Positions 37,624 to 43,854 of a DNA stretch of 43,854 nt are shown piece by piece. The position numbers and the translations under genes were made by a program. The notes below the pieces were generated by a model, which was given only the letters and a program-made list of their open reading frames with translations, made no database searches and had not been told where the DNA came from. Numbering within the stretch: position 1 is the first letter of the stretch; each line of letters begins with the position of its first letter. The DNA comes from Pelagibacteraceae bacterium (GTDB lineage: Bacteria > Pseudomonadota > Alphaproteobacteria > HIMB59 > GCA-002718135): assembly GCA_002718135.1 (NCBI GenBank), contig PBDN01000018.1:1-43854 (forward strand). The letters run 5' to 3'.

Positions 37624-38415
37624 ATGAAAAATATTTTAATAAAATCTGATTTAAAAAACAAAATTTTACATTTAACTTTAAATAACCCAGAAAATCAAAA
37701 TACTCTTAGTGAAGAAATGATGATTGCATTAGAAGACAAATTAAAAAAAGCTTCAAAAAATCCTCTTATCAAAGTAATAATTATTTCCTCATCAGGCAAG
37801 GTTTTTAGTGCAGGTCACAATTTAAAAGATCTAAATGCTAAAAGATCTGAATCGGATAAAGGAAAAAGTTATTATAAAAAAATTTTTAATAGTTGTTCTA
37901 GTTTAATGATAAATATAGTTAAAAATTCTAAACCTATTATTGCAGCTGTAGATGGTATTGCAACAGCAGCTGGGTGTCAATTAATTGCTAGTTGTGATTT
38001 AGCTTATGCAAGTCAAGAATCTAAATTTGCAACACCTGGTGTTAATATAGGATTATTTTGTTCAACCCCCATGGTTGCTCTTTCTAGAACTGTTAACAAA
38101 AAATCTGCAATGGAAATGTTGTTAACTGGAGAATTAATTGATGCTAAGAAAGCATATCAAATAGGTCTGATTAATAATTATTATAAATCAAATCAACTTT
38201 TAAAAGAGGTATTTAATGTTGCTGAAAAGATAAGTTCTAAATCAATGGAAACTGTGAAAATAGGTAAAAAGGCTTTTTATAATCAAAGAGAAATGTCATT
38301 AGAAGACGCGTATAAATATACATCTTCGGTAATGGTTGAAAATATTTTAAAAGAAGACTCAAAAGAAGGCATAAACGCCTTTCTAGAAAAGAGAAAACCA
38401 AATTGGGAATGTTGA
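37624..38415 (+). CDS. Enoyl-CoA hydratase/isomerase family protein (ECHDC3-like)
   Basis: Crotonase-fold protein of 263 residues. The oxyanion-hole segments are FSAGHNLKDL (62-70) and a second near residue 115 (DGIATAAGCQLIASCDLAYA). The AGHxLKDL variant is typical of the ECHDC3-like group rather than FadB-type hydratases, which usually have AGADI. Usual hydratase Glu residues are not obvious: the position after the second oxyanion loop reads FATPGVNIGLFCSTP. It may therefore be an isomerase, thioesterase or non-hydratase member. It follows osmC after one base. Confidence 0.8.
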   Translation: MKNILIKSDLKNKILHLTLNNPENQNTLSEEMMIALEDKLKKASKNPLIKVIIISSSGKVFSAGHNLKDLNAKRSESDKGKSYYKKIFNSCSSLMINIVKNSKPIIAAVDGIATAAGCQLIASCDLAYASQESKFATPGVNIGLFCSTPMVALSRTVNKKSAMEMLLTGELIDAKKAYQIGLINNYYKSNQLLKEVFNVAEKISSKSMETVKIGKKAFYNQREMSLEDAYKYTSSVMVENILKEDSKEGINAFLEKRKPNWEC

Positions 38416-38447
38416 TTTTTAAAAAAAGGTTATATAATAAATAAGAT

Positions 38448-38852
38448 ATGTTTGAAAATAAGTCGTATTCAAAAATTAAAATTGGATCAAATAGAGCATT
38501 TGGAAATATTTTTGGAACTATTTTTATAATTATTTTTTTTTACTTCTTATTAGTTTTAGATAACTTTAATATTTTTTTTCTATTTATCTCTTTATTATTT
38601 TATTTGGTTGCTTTTTTTTATCCAAAATATTTGTTTAAATTTAATTATGCATGGTTTAAATTTGGTAATTTTATAGGTCACTATGTTGCTTCTTTTGTAA
38701 TGCTTTTTATTTTTTTTATAGTTGTTATGCCCACTGGGTTAATTTTAAAATTGTTTAACAAAGATATTTTAAGAAAAAAAATCAATTATAAAGAAAAATC
38801 ATATTGGCTAAAGAGAGAATCAGAAATTAATTCAATGAAAAATCAGTTTTAA
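38448..38852 (+). CDS. SxtJ-family membrane protein
   Basis: A 134-residue protein. SNRAFGNIFGTIFIII near residue 13 begins two to three hydrophobic helices, and a second hydrophobic pair ends with VVMPTGLILKLFNKDIL. This arrangement matches the SxtJ family, named from the saxitoxin cluster and usually found beside NodU/TobZ-type carbamoyltransferases, as here. Its biochemical function is unknown. It is first of four closely spaced genes. TATAAT at 38433-38438 with TTGATT 15 bases upstream could be a promoter, although the spacing is short. Confidence 0.75.
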   Translation: MFENKSYSKIKIGSNRAFGNIFGTIFIIIFFYFLLVLDNFNIFFLFISLLFYLVAFFYPKYLFKFNYAWFKFGNFIGHYVASFVMLFIFFIVVMPTGLILKLFNKDILRKKINYKEKSYWLKRESEINSMKNQF

Positions 38853-38854
38853 TT

Positions 38855-39004
38855 ATGTCATTTATTATAGAATTTTTTCAATTTATAAAAAAAAGAAAAA
38901 AATTCTGGCTTTTACCTATATTATTTTTTTTAGTTATTTTTGGTGGACTGATTGTACTTAGCCAAGGATCTGCTATTGCTCCTTTTGTTTACACACTGTT
39001 TTAA
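38855..39004 (+). CDS. DUF5989-family small membrane protein
   Basis: A 49-residue ORF two bases after the SxtJ stop. It has a basic N-terminal part (FIKKRKKFWLLP), one hydrophobic helix (about residues 19-36) and a C-terminal SQGSAIAPFVYTLF. This short layout, with the KxWLLP entry into the helix and the closing GSAIAPFVYTLF, is what I recognise as DUF5989, which recurs between SxtJ and carbamoyltransferase genes. Function is unknown; a one-helix partner of SxtJ is plausible. It is easily missed by gene callers because of its length. Confidence 0.75.
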   Translation: MSFIIEFFQFIKKRKKFWLLPILFFLVIFGGLIVLSQGSAIAPFVYTLF

Positions 39005-39007
39005 AAA

Positions 39008-40339
39008 GTGATAAAAAAATCTTTTTTTATATTAATTTATTTTTTCCTTTTATGGTTATTGATAGAATTTTTTGCTTATTTTGTAATGTTTAGTTTTTTT
39101 AAATATGGTGAATCATTTAAGAACAAAAATTATACATACCAACTATCAAGAATTAAATCCCCAATTAGTCACCCATTATTTTTTGGCCTTGATACATATG
39201 AAGAAAATGTTGAAGAAAACTCGATTGAATTTGTTTATGACCCCTACATATCATCACGTTTAAAGGCTAAATCTATTTCCAAGAGAGGCTTTGAGGTAGA
39301 TGAATATGGATTTGTTCATAATGGAAAACCATACAATTATTTTGATAAAAATATAAAAAAAATAATTTTACTGGGTGGATCAACTGTTCAAGGAATTAAA
39401 TTAAAAAATGAATGTACTATCTCAGCTTTTTTAGAAGCTTTTTTAAATCAAAATTCATTAGAAAAAAATTTTGAAGTAATTAATGCCGGTATAGGAGGTA
39501 GTTATTCGCCAATGCAGTTTGTTAGATTTGGACTTGAGCTTATTCATCTTGATCCAAAAATGGTAATTGCTTTAGATGGCTTCAATGATTATTGGCATAG
39601 CTTTTCAGCTAGTAAAGATTCTGCTGATTGGAATGGTATTGCAATACCAAATAGAACTAATTATCAAATGGCTTTTTTAGGTGCTGATCAGAATATTAAT
39701 GTAGAATATTTTATACTTAAATACCCTTTAATTTCTAAAATATTCTGGAATTCATCAATGGCTACCATAAAAATATTTAATTTAATAAATAGAAATCAGA
39801 ATTCTGATTTTGCTTATACAGAAAATCCATGGCCAAAATTATCACTGGATATAATGAAAAATATTTATAATCAAAATTCTCATGCAATTTTTTTTATCAA
39901 AAATTGGAAAAATTTAAATGGAATTGCCAATGCAAATAACATAAAGTCATATTTTTTTCTTCAACCAGTTATACCAATTTCTAATAAAAAATTCACTAAA
40001 CAAGAAATAAGTAAATATGAATCTCATTTTACATCAAGACAAAATATAGATAAAAAAGAATATGAAGAGTCAATCAGAATTTTTTACCAAGAAGCAATTG
40101 ATTTAATTGATTTAGATATTGCGAATGAAGATAGCAGTGTCTTTAATAATTCATTTGCAGACTTATCCCAAGTTTTTTTTGAAATTAAAGAAGATGTTTT
40201 TATTGATAATGTTCATTACACTGCTTTTGGTAATTATATATTAGCAAGAGAAATTCTTAAATATATAGCTAGTGATTTAGATATTAATCTAATAAATAAA
40301 ACAAATTTGTTTTCAGAAACATGTTTAAAAACAAATTAA
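39008..40339 (+). CDS. Membrane-anchored SGNH/GDSL-hydrolase-like protein
   Basis: A 443-residue protein with one N-terminal membrane helix (about residues 4-30) and an extracytoplasmic domain. SGNH blocks are visible: LLGGSTVQG with the nucleophile candidate Ser125, the INAGIGGSYSP glycine block, ALDGFNDYWH for the Asn block, and DNVHYTAFGNYILA near residue 404 for the Asp-x-x-His pair. It may add or remove acyl groups on a glycan or a carbamoylated product. The start is GTG at 39008, three bases after the DUF5989 stop; the first ATG would cut into the membrane helix. It is followed after one base by the carbamoyltransferase. Confidence 0.7.
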   Translation: MIKKSFFILIYFFLLWLLIEFFAYFVMFSFFKYGESFKNKNYTYQLSRIKSPISHPLFFGLDTYEENVEENSIEFVYDPYISSRLKAKSISKRGFEVDEYGFVHNGKPYNYFDKNIKKIILLGGSTVQGIKLKNECTISAFLEAFLNQNSLEKNFEVINAGIGGSYSPMQFVRFGLELIHLDPKMVIALDGFNDYWHSFSASKDSADWNGIAIPNRTNYQMAFLGADQNINVEYFILKYPLISKIFWNSSMATIKIFNLINRNQNSDFAYTENPWPKLSLDIMKNIYNQNSHAIFFIKNWKNLNGIANANNIKSYFFLQPVIPISNKKFTKQEISKYESHFTSRQNIDKKEYEESIRIFYQEAIDLIDLDIANEDSSVFNNSFADLSQVFFEIKEDVFIDNVHYTAFGNYILAREILKYIASDLDINLINKTNLFSETCLKTN

Positions 40340-40340
40340 A

Positions 40341-42131
40341 ATGACTTTAATTCTCGGTATTTCCGCTTTTTATCATGATAGTTCAGCAACACTTATAGAA
40401 AATGGTGAAATTAAAGTAGCAGTTCAAGAAGAGCGATTCACAAGGATTAAAAATGATGCTCAATTTCCAACAAATTCAATAAAGTATATTTTATCTTTTA
40501 GTAAGATTCAATTAAGTGAAATTGACTATATAGTTTTTTATGAAAAACCATTTCTCAAATTTGAGAGGATACTTGAAACTTTTGTTGCTGAAGCACCAAA
40601 AGGCTTTAATTTATTCAGGAAATTTATGCCTATATGGCTTAGAGAAAAACTTTTTCAAAAAAATGAAATAGTTAAAAATTTAAAGAATTTCGATAAAAAT
40701 TTTAAAAGTCAAAAAATATTATTTGCTGAACATCATTTAAGCCATGCTTCAAGTGCTTTCTTCCCATCTCCTTTTGATGAAGCAATAATATTGACTTTGG
40801 ATGGTGCTGGAGAATGGGCTACCACTACTGTTGCAATAGGAAAAAAAAATAAGATACAGTTATTAAAAGAGATACACTTTCCCCATTCTATTGGCTTGCT
40901 ATACTCTGCTTTTACTTATTATCTCGGTTTTAAAGTTAATAGTGGAGAGTATAAAGTAATGGGCCTTGCTCCATATGGTGAACCTAAGTATACTGAATTA
41001 ATTGAAAAAAATTTAATTAATATAAAAGAAGATGGATCATTTAGACTAAATTTATCATTTTTTAATTATACAACTGGATTAACAATGACTAATGATAAAT
41101 TTACTAAACTTTTCAAGCGCAAAGTTAGAGATCCAAATAAAGATCAATTAACTCAATTTCATTTTGACATTGCTGCATCAATCCAAAAAATTATAGAAAA
41201 AGTAATTATAAAAATAACTAATCATTTATCAAATGAATATAAGATAAAAAATTTATGTTTAGCTGGAGGAGTTGCTCTTAATTGTGTATCAAATTCAAAA
41301 ATTTTAAAAAAAGGAAAATTTAATAAAATATGGATTCAACCTGCTGCAGGTGATGCAGGAGGATCTTTAGGGTCTGCTTTGTTAGCATGGTATCATGAAC
41401 TTCACAATAATCGAATAGTTAACAAAAAAACTGAAATGAAACACACATATTATGGTCCAGAATTTAGTGATCATGAAATCGGTGAAGCACTAAAACAACA
41501 TAAAGCTAATTATCATCTATTGGATGTAGATGATCTTTTATCAAAAACTGCAGATGCTATAATTGATAAAAAAGCAATTGGATGGTTTCAGGGTAGAATG
41601 GAATATGGCCCACGCGCATTAGGGTCTAGATCTATAATTGCAGACCCTCGAGACCCAAAAATGCAAAAAAAATTAAACCTTAAAGTAAAGTTTAGGGAAA
41701 GTTTTAGACCTTTTGCCCCTGCAGTTTTGAAAGAATATTGCAATGAATTTTTTGATATTAACACTGAAAGTCCTTTTATGTTATTTACTGCTGATGTTAA
41801 AAAAGGCTTACGTGTCAAAGAAACTAAATATGATAAAAATTTTAACGGAGTTGAAAGATTAAATATTAAGAGATCAATAGTGCCAGCAATTACGCATGTT
41901 GATTATTCTGCAAGAATACAAACTGTAGACAAAGAAACCAATCCAAAATTTCATGCACTTATTTCTAATTTTAATAATAAAACTAATTGTCCTTTAGTAA
42001 TTAATACTTCATTTAATGTTAGAGGAGAACCAATAGTTCATAATCCTGATGATGCATATAAATGTTTTATGAAAACTAATTTGGATGTTTTAGTTATAGG
42101 AAATTATTTTTTATTAAAAGAAGAGCAGTAA
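40341..42131 (+). CDS. Carbamoyltransferase (NodU/TobZ/CmcH family)
   Basis: Transfers a carbamoyl group from carbamoyl phosphate, via carbamoyl-AMP, to a hydroxyl of a sugar or small molecule. The N-terminal Kae1-like ASKHA domain starts LILGISAFYHDSSATLIENG. Metal ligands fit HHLSHASSAF (H131, H132, H135) with TLDGAGEW (D154), and CLAGGVALNCVSNSK binds nucleotide. The C-terminal YrdC-like domain has GWFQGRMEYGPRALGSRSII and ESFRPFAPAVL. The length of 596 is normal. With SxtJ, DUF5989 and the SGNH protein it forms a recurrent set. The acceptor is unknown; a surface polysaccharide is a reasonable guess because no NRPS, PKS or nod genes are near. Confidence 0.92.
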   Translation: MTLILGISAFYHDSSATLIENGEIKVAVQEERFTRIKNDAQFPTNSIKYILSFSKIQLSEIDYIVFYEKPFLKFERILETFVAEAPKGFNLFRKFMPIWLREKLFQKNEIVKNLKNFDKNFKSQKILFAEHHLSHASSAFFPSPFDEAIILTLDGAGEWATTTVAIGKKNKIQLLKEIHFPHSIGLLYSAFTYYLGFKVNSGEYKVMGLAPYGEPKYTELIEKNLINIKEDGSFRLNLSFFNYTTGLTMTNDKFTKLFKRKVRDPNKDQLTQFHFDIAASIQKIIEKVIIKITNHLSNEYKIKNLCLAGGVALNCVSNSKILKKGKFNKIWIQPAAGDAGGSLGSALLAWYHELHNNRIVNKKTEMKHTYYGPEFSDHEIGEALKQHKANYHLLDVDDLLSKTADAIIDKKAIGWFQGRMEYGPRALGSRSIIADPRDPKMQKKLNLKVKFRESFRPFAPAVLKEYCNEFFDINTESPFMLFTADVKKGLRVKETKYDKNFNGVERLNIKRSIVPAITHVDYSARIQTVDKETNPKFHALISNFNNKTNCPLVINTSFNVRGEPIVHNPDDAYKCFMKTNLDVLVIGNYFLLKEEQ

Positions 42132-42188
42132 ATATTTTTTAGTAAACTTTTTAATTATATTAAATCTACACATAAAAATGTTCTTTAA

Positions 42189-42256
42189 CATTAAGGGACG
42201 AAATTAAGGTGATTATTAGATGATAATAATTATGAAAAAAGAACTTCGTCCCAATG
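42189..42256 (+). ncRNA. Two-stem hairpin element, possible structured RNA
   Basis: GGGACGAA (42195-42202) pairs perfectly with TTCGTCCC (42245-42252). The stem extends outward by CATT/AATG (42189-42192 with 42253-42256) across a two-base bulge. Inside is a second perfect stem, ATTATTA (42212-42218) with TAATAAT (42224-42230), closing a GATGA loop. This G/C-containing stem stands out in the AT-rich non-coding stretch downstream of the carbamoyltransferase. It lacks a following T-run, so it is not a standard terminator. It may be a 3'UTR structure or a small RNA; I recognise no known family. The rest of the 466-base gap up to 42597 holds the palindrome, the tRNA-like sequence and the first repeat pair described separately. 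Confidence 0.4.
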
Positions 42257-42294
42257 CAACGAATAATTACTAATCTTCAAATTAGGCACGTTCG

Positions 42295-42321
42295 TGATTA
42301 AAATATGGCAATATTTTGATT
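42295..42321. other. Extended A/T palindrome, operator-like
   Basis: AAAATAT (42300-42306) and ATATTTT (42311-42317) are perfect inverted repeats around GGCA. The symmetry continues imperfectly through TGATT on the left and GATTA on the right, giving about 10 of 12 matching positions per arm. CACG/CGTG lies just upstream (42287-42296). This could be a protein-binding site or hairpin. In AT-rich DNA such palindromes arise fairly often. Confidence 0.3.
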
Positions 42322-42389
42322 ACACTTACGTTACAAAGAATTCCTATTAACAACTAATTTATTGTGATAAATCATAGGAAATATAAGCT

Positions 42390-42475
42390 GGAGAGATGTG
42401 AGAGCGGTTTAATCAGCACGCTTGGAAAGCGTGCATAGTCAAAACATTATCTAGAGCTTAAACTCCCCTTTTTCT
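42390..42475 (+). pseudogene. tRNA-Ser(GGA) copy with intact 5' half and decayed 3' half
   Basis: The 5' half is a good class II tRNA-Ser. The acceptor strand GGAGAGA starts at 42390, the D-stem TGA/TCA is perfect, and the anticodon stem CACGC (42417-42421) pairs with GCGTG (42429-42433). The loop TTGGAAA has anticodon GGA at 42424-42426. The 3' half fits in length only. An 18-base variable region is followed by a T-arm position reading TAGAG/TCCCC that does not pair and lacks GGTTCRA. The 3' acceptor strand TTTTTCT pairs only with three G-U wobbles. I therefore read it as a broken tRNA or a duplicated 5' fragment. Confidence 0.6.
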
Positions 42476-42525
42476 TTCAAAATCTAAAGTATTTCTTCAA
42501 CGATTTTTCAATAAAAATTTGTTTT

Positions 42526-42543
42526 GTGTCACATAGGCGTCAC
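42526..42543 (+). repeat. GTGTCAC/GCGTCAC repeat pair, left copy
   Basis: GTGTCAC at 42526-42532 and GCGTCAC at 42537-42543 are direct repeats 11 bases apart, about one helical turn. The same pair, with the same spacing and a TTTT lead, recurs at 43668-43685. It lies between the tRNA-Ser fragment and the first secreted-protein gene. It might be a protein-binding site such as an integrase arm site or a promoter element for the downstream gene. Confidence 0.5.
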
Positions 42544-42597
42544 TAATGAGTCTATTTTTGATCAACATTCCTCTTTGTTAGTGGTATGATAATTGAG

Positions 42598-43035
42598 ATG
42601 AAAAAACTATTAATATTTATACTATTTTCCTTCTTTCTTTCACCTAGTATTTATTCATTAGAGATTTCAAAACCTTTATGGGAACAAATGAATTTTTTAT
42701 CTTGTGTACAATTAAGTAGCATTAGTTGTTTTGATAAAGAATGTAAATTTGATTTAAAAAAGAATCAAATTCCTATGACAATTGATTTTAAAGCTAACGA
42801 ACTTATTTTTCCTTTAATTGAAAGAAAGCATAAAATAATTAATAAAAACTTACGCGATATGATTTCACACTTTGAAAATGTAATAATAACAAAAGATGAA
42901 ATGATTACAATTGAACACAATCAAGATAACAATAATAATGCTACTAATTTAAATTTTGTAAGAATTTCTAGCTCATTTCCTTTTGGTGTATCACATGTAT
43001 TTATCGGATCGGGCATTTGCACTACTAGTAAATAA
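42598..43035 (+). CDS. Small secreted Cys-containing protein, unknown function
   Basis: A 145-residue protein from the ATG at 42598, beginning MKKLLIFILFSFF; an in-frame ATG four codons upstream (42586) is less likely because it would place residues before the signal peptide. The signal peptide is clear, with probable cleavage after PSIYS (residue 20). The mature part has Cys at 36, 44 and 49 and one near the C-terminus (GICTTSK), consistent with disulphides in the periplasm or outside. I recognise no domain. It lies between the two tRNA-Ser copies. The next gene starts 16 bases after its stop. Confidence 0.7.
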   Translation: MKKLLIFILFSFFLSPSIYSLEISKPLWEQMNFLSCVQLSSISCFDKECKFDLKKNQIPMTIDFKANELIFPLIERKHKIINKNLRDMISHFENVIITKDEMITIEHNQDNNNNATNLNFVRISSSFPFGVSHVFIGSGICTTSK

Positions 43036-43051
43036 TAATTTATTTGCACAC

Positions 43052-43573
43052 ATGATGAAAAAACTCTTCTTACTTATTGGCTTGCTTGTGTTCCTAGTGC
43101 CGTCATCTGTCTATGCTGAGGAAACAACACTTCATTGCAATTGCTATGAAGCTTTGGGGGCCGATGTAGAAGATTTAACTACGGATTGTGGTTTGTATAA
43201 TCAATTAAAAATAAAAATAGATATTGAAGATAAAAAATTTATTGCAAAAACGGATTTTAGTACCTCGCTTCGTAAAAATGAATTCGAATTTGAACTTGAA
43301 ACTTTAAATATTTCTGATGATATATTGCAAGGTAGTAAAAATTTTTTTGGTGAATGGATTTATGAAAATGATGGAACAAAATGGCGTGAAGTATTAGGAT
43401 ATGATTTTGAGTTAGATAGGTACTCTGGAGTATTATATTTTTCTATTTCCGGATCTAGAAAACTTTCTGAGTCATGTGGAAAAAAAATTTGGATTTCTTC
43501 ATGCACTAAATACTCTGAGTTTTATACAAACTCTTTTGAATATCAATGTAAGAAAATTGATAAATTACTTTGA
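43052..43573 (+). CDS. Small secreted Cys-rich protein, unknown function
   Basis: I start it at the ATG 43052 (173 residues, MMKKLFLLIG), because an upstream ATG at 42983 would overlap the previous gene by 53 bases and put 23 polar residues before the signal peptide. Cleavage is likely after SSVYA (residue 22). Cysteines occur at 29, 31 and 46, and three more lie in the last 39 residues (SESC, SSC, YQC), suggesting a disulphide-linked fold. No family is recognised. Its first codons resemble the preceding gene's start and are closely matched by the decayed start at 43630, so these may be paralogues. Confidence 0.7.
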   Translation: MMKKLFLLIGLLVFLVPSSVYAEETTLHCNCYEALGADVEDLTTDCGLYNQLKIKIDIEDKKFIAKTDFSTSLRKNEFEFELETLNISDDILQGSKNFFGEWIYENDGTKWREVLGYDFELDRYSGVLYFSISGSRKLSESCGKKIWISSCTKYSEFYTNSFEYQCKKIDKLL

Positions 43574-43629
43574 TCACAACTTCTCCTAATTTCAAATCAC
43601 ATAATCACAACGATCACGCCAACTAAATA

Positions 43630-43724
43630 ATGATGAAAAAAAACTCTTTTTACTCATCGGTTTTTTTGTGTCACTTTTGCGTCACTTAGCGTCACTTTTT
43701 TATCCCATTAAATCCTATTCGTGT
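43630..43724 (+). pseudogene. Decayed third signal-peptide gene start
   Basis: ATGATG plus an A-run at 43630 aligns with the start of the gene at 43052, but the A-run has eight rather than six bases. The frame after it is therefore shifted by two. Read in the shifted frame from 43644, CTC TTT TTA CTC ATC GGT gives LFLLIGFFVSLL, nearly identical to LFLLIGLLVFLV of the neighbour, and most differences fall in third positions. The unshifted frame ends at a TAG (43687-43689) after 19 codons. Nothing similar to the mature protein follows, so only a stub remains. Confidence 0.5.
43668..43695 (+). repeat. GTGTCAC/GCGTCAC repeat triplet, right copy
   Basis: GTGTCAC at 43668-43674, GCGTCAC at 43679-43685 and GCGTCAC at 43689-43695 are direct repeats spaced 11 and 10 bases, all on one face of the helix. 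It is about 120 bases inside the right tRNA-Ser copy; the left pair is about 95 bases past the end of the left tRNA anticodon stem. The repeats overlap the decayed signal-peptide stub, so part of their similarity could derive from coding sequence. Confidence 0.5.
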
Positions 43725-43815
43725 TAATATGATCGCAGAAATAGAGAGTGATAAGTGGTAAAATTTTTGTGTATAGCTTAAAAAAATCCTCCATCTAGCT
43801 CTCATTGACCGAAGT

Positions 43816-43854
43816 GGAGAGATGTGAGAGTGGTTTAATCAGCACGCTTGGAAA
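43816..43854 (+). tRNA. tRNA-Ser(GGA), 5' half, truncated by window end
   Basis: GGAGAGATG begins at 43816, followed by a D-arm with TGA/TCA stem and AGTGG loop (canonical, where the left copy has AGCGG), and the anticodon arm up to GGAAA at the last base. The anticodon is GGA, reading UCU/UCC serine codons. Whether the 3' half is intact cannot be seen. If it is, this is the functional gene and the copy at 42390 is the derived one. Confidence 0.75.

Larger units (their letters stand above)
42390..43854 (+). mobile_element. Candidate tRNA-Ser-bounded cassette or integration relic
   Basis: Two direct copies of the 5' half of tRNA-Ser(GGA), at 42390-42428 and 43816-43854, match at 38 of 39 positions; the window ends inside the second. 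Between them are two secreted-protein genes, a third decayed gene start, and paired GTGTCAC/GCGTCAC repeats just inside each boundary. Repeats of a tRNA segment flanking accessory genes are the usual sign of site-specific integration. No integrase, transposase or replication gene is inside, so it would be a non-autonomous cassette, a remnant, or part of a larger array continuing to the right. A simple segmental duplication of the tRNA is the alternative. Confidence 0.4.

Noticed and set aside
42221..42274. Mini-ORF of 17 codons (MIIIMKKELRPNATNNY) in the carbamoyltransferase-tRNA gap
   Set aside because: It runs through the hairpin, has no ribosome-binding site and no recognisable sequence; the base-pairing explains the conserved-looking stretch better.
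42132..42389. tmRNA, SRP RNA or RNase P RNA in the non-coding stretch
   Set aside because: None of the conserved cores of these RNAs is visible on either strand.
42390..42475. Left tRNA-Ser copy as a complete functional tRNA
   Set aside because: The T-stem does not pair, the T-loop consensus is missing and the acceptor closes only with three G-U pairs; listed as decayed instead.
42983..43051. Upstream ATG start for the second secreted protein
   Set aside because: It would overlap the previous gene by 53 bases and place 23 mostly polar residues before a clear signal peptide.
1..43854. CRISPR arrays, transposases, rRNA operons, prophage structural genes
   Set aside because: I looked for regular spaced repeats, transposase or phage motifs and rRNA sequence and saw none.

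Overview
This is a strongly AT-rich, gene-dense stretch of a bacterial chromosome. Spacers are very short, many genes overlap by 1 to 8 bases, and non-ATG starts are common. The gene content (tsaE-amgK-murU-trxA-folC-accD-trpA-trpB-trpF, ihfB-rpsA-cmk-aroA, lptB-lptA-lptC-kdsD-rnd, gltD-gltB, infC-rpmI-rplT-pheS-pheT, lepA) fits a streamlined alphaproteobacterium. Low GC and compactness suggest a marine oligotroph of the SAR11/Pelagibacter or HIMB59/AEGEAN-169 kind. That placement is inferred from style and synteny, not from a marker-gene tree.

Layout. 1-3297 (+): 3' part of metK, then tsaE, the peptidoglycan-recycling pair amgK-murU, and trxA. 3292-16155 (-): an almost gapless run of 15 genes read from rnd down to folC. 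It covers LPS export (lptC, lptA, lptB), Kdo synthesis (kdsD), aromatic and tryptophan synthesis (aroA, trpF, trpB, trpA), nucleotides (cmk, pyrF), translation (rpsA), DNA architecture (ihfB), fatty acid synthesis (accD) and folate (folC). 16225-23199 (+): an NDUFA9-like epimerase-fold protein and glutamate synthase gltD-gltB. 23196-23930 (-): an ABHD10-like hydrolase. 23959-27126 (+): three overlapping glycosyltransferase genes, probably for LPS core. 27234-33724 (+): a translation block infC-rpmI-rplT-pheS-pheT-lepA.

33746-42131 is more accessory. A methyltransferase and a large polytopic GT-C-like membrane protein (-) are divergent from a UbiA-type polyprenyl-phosphate transferase (+). They are followed by OsmC and enoyl-CoA hydratase genes, then a four-gene set SxtJ, DUF5989, SGNH-like membrane-anchored protein and NodU/TobZ-type carbamoyltransferase. 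This set probably decorates a surface glycan or exported small molecule.

The last 1.7 kb differs in character. It has a non-coding stretch with good hairpins, then a 5' tRNA-Ser(GGA) sequence with a decayed 3' half. Two small secreted Cys-containing proteins of unknown family and the remnant of a third signal-peptide start follow. The window ends inside a second, nearly identical tRNA-Ser copy. GTGTCAC/GCGTCAC repeats lie inside both tRNA copies. This looks like a tRNA-Ser-bounded cargo cassette or a relic of repeated integration. No integrase is visible, and the outcome depends on sequence beyond the right edge.
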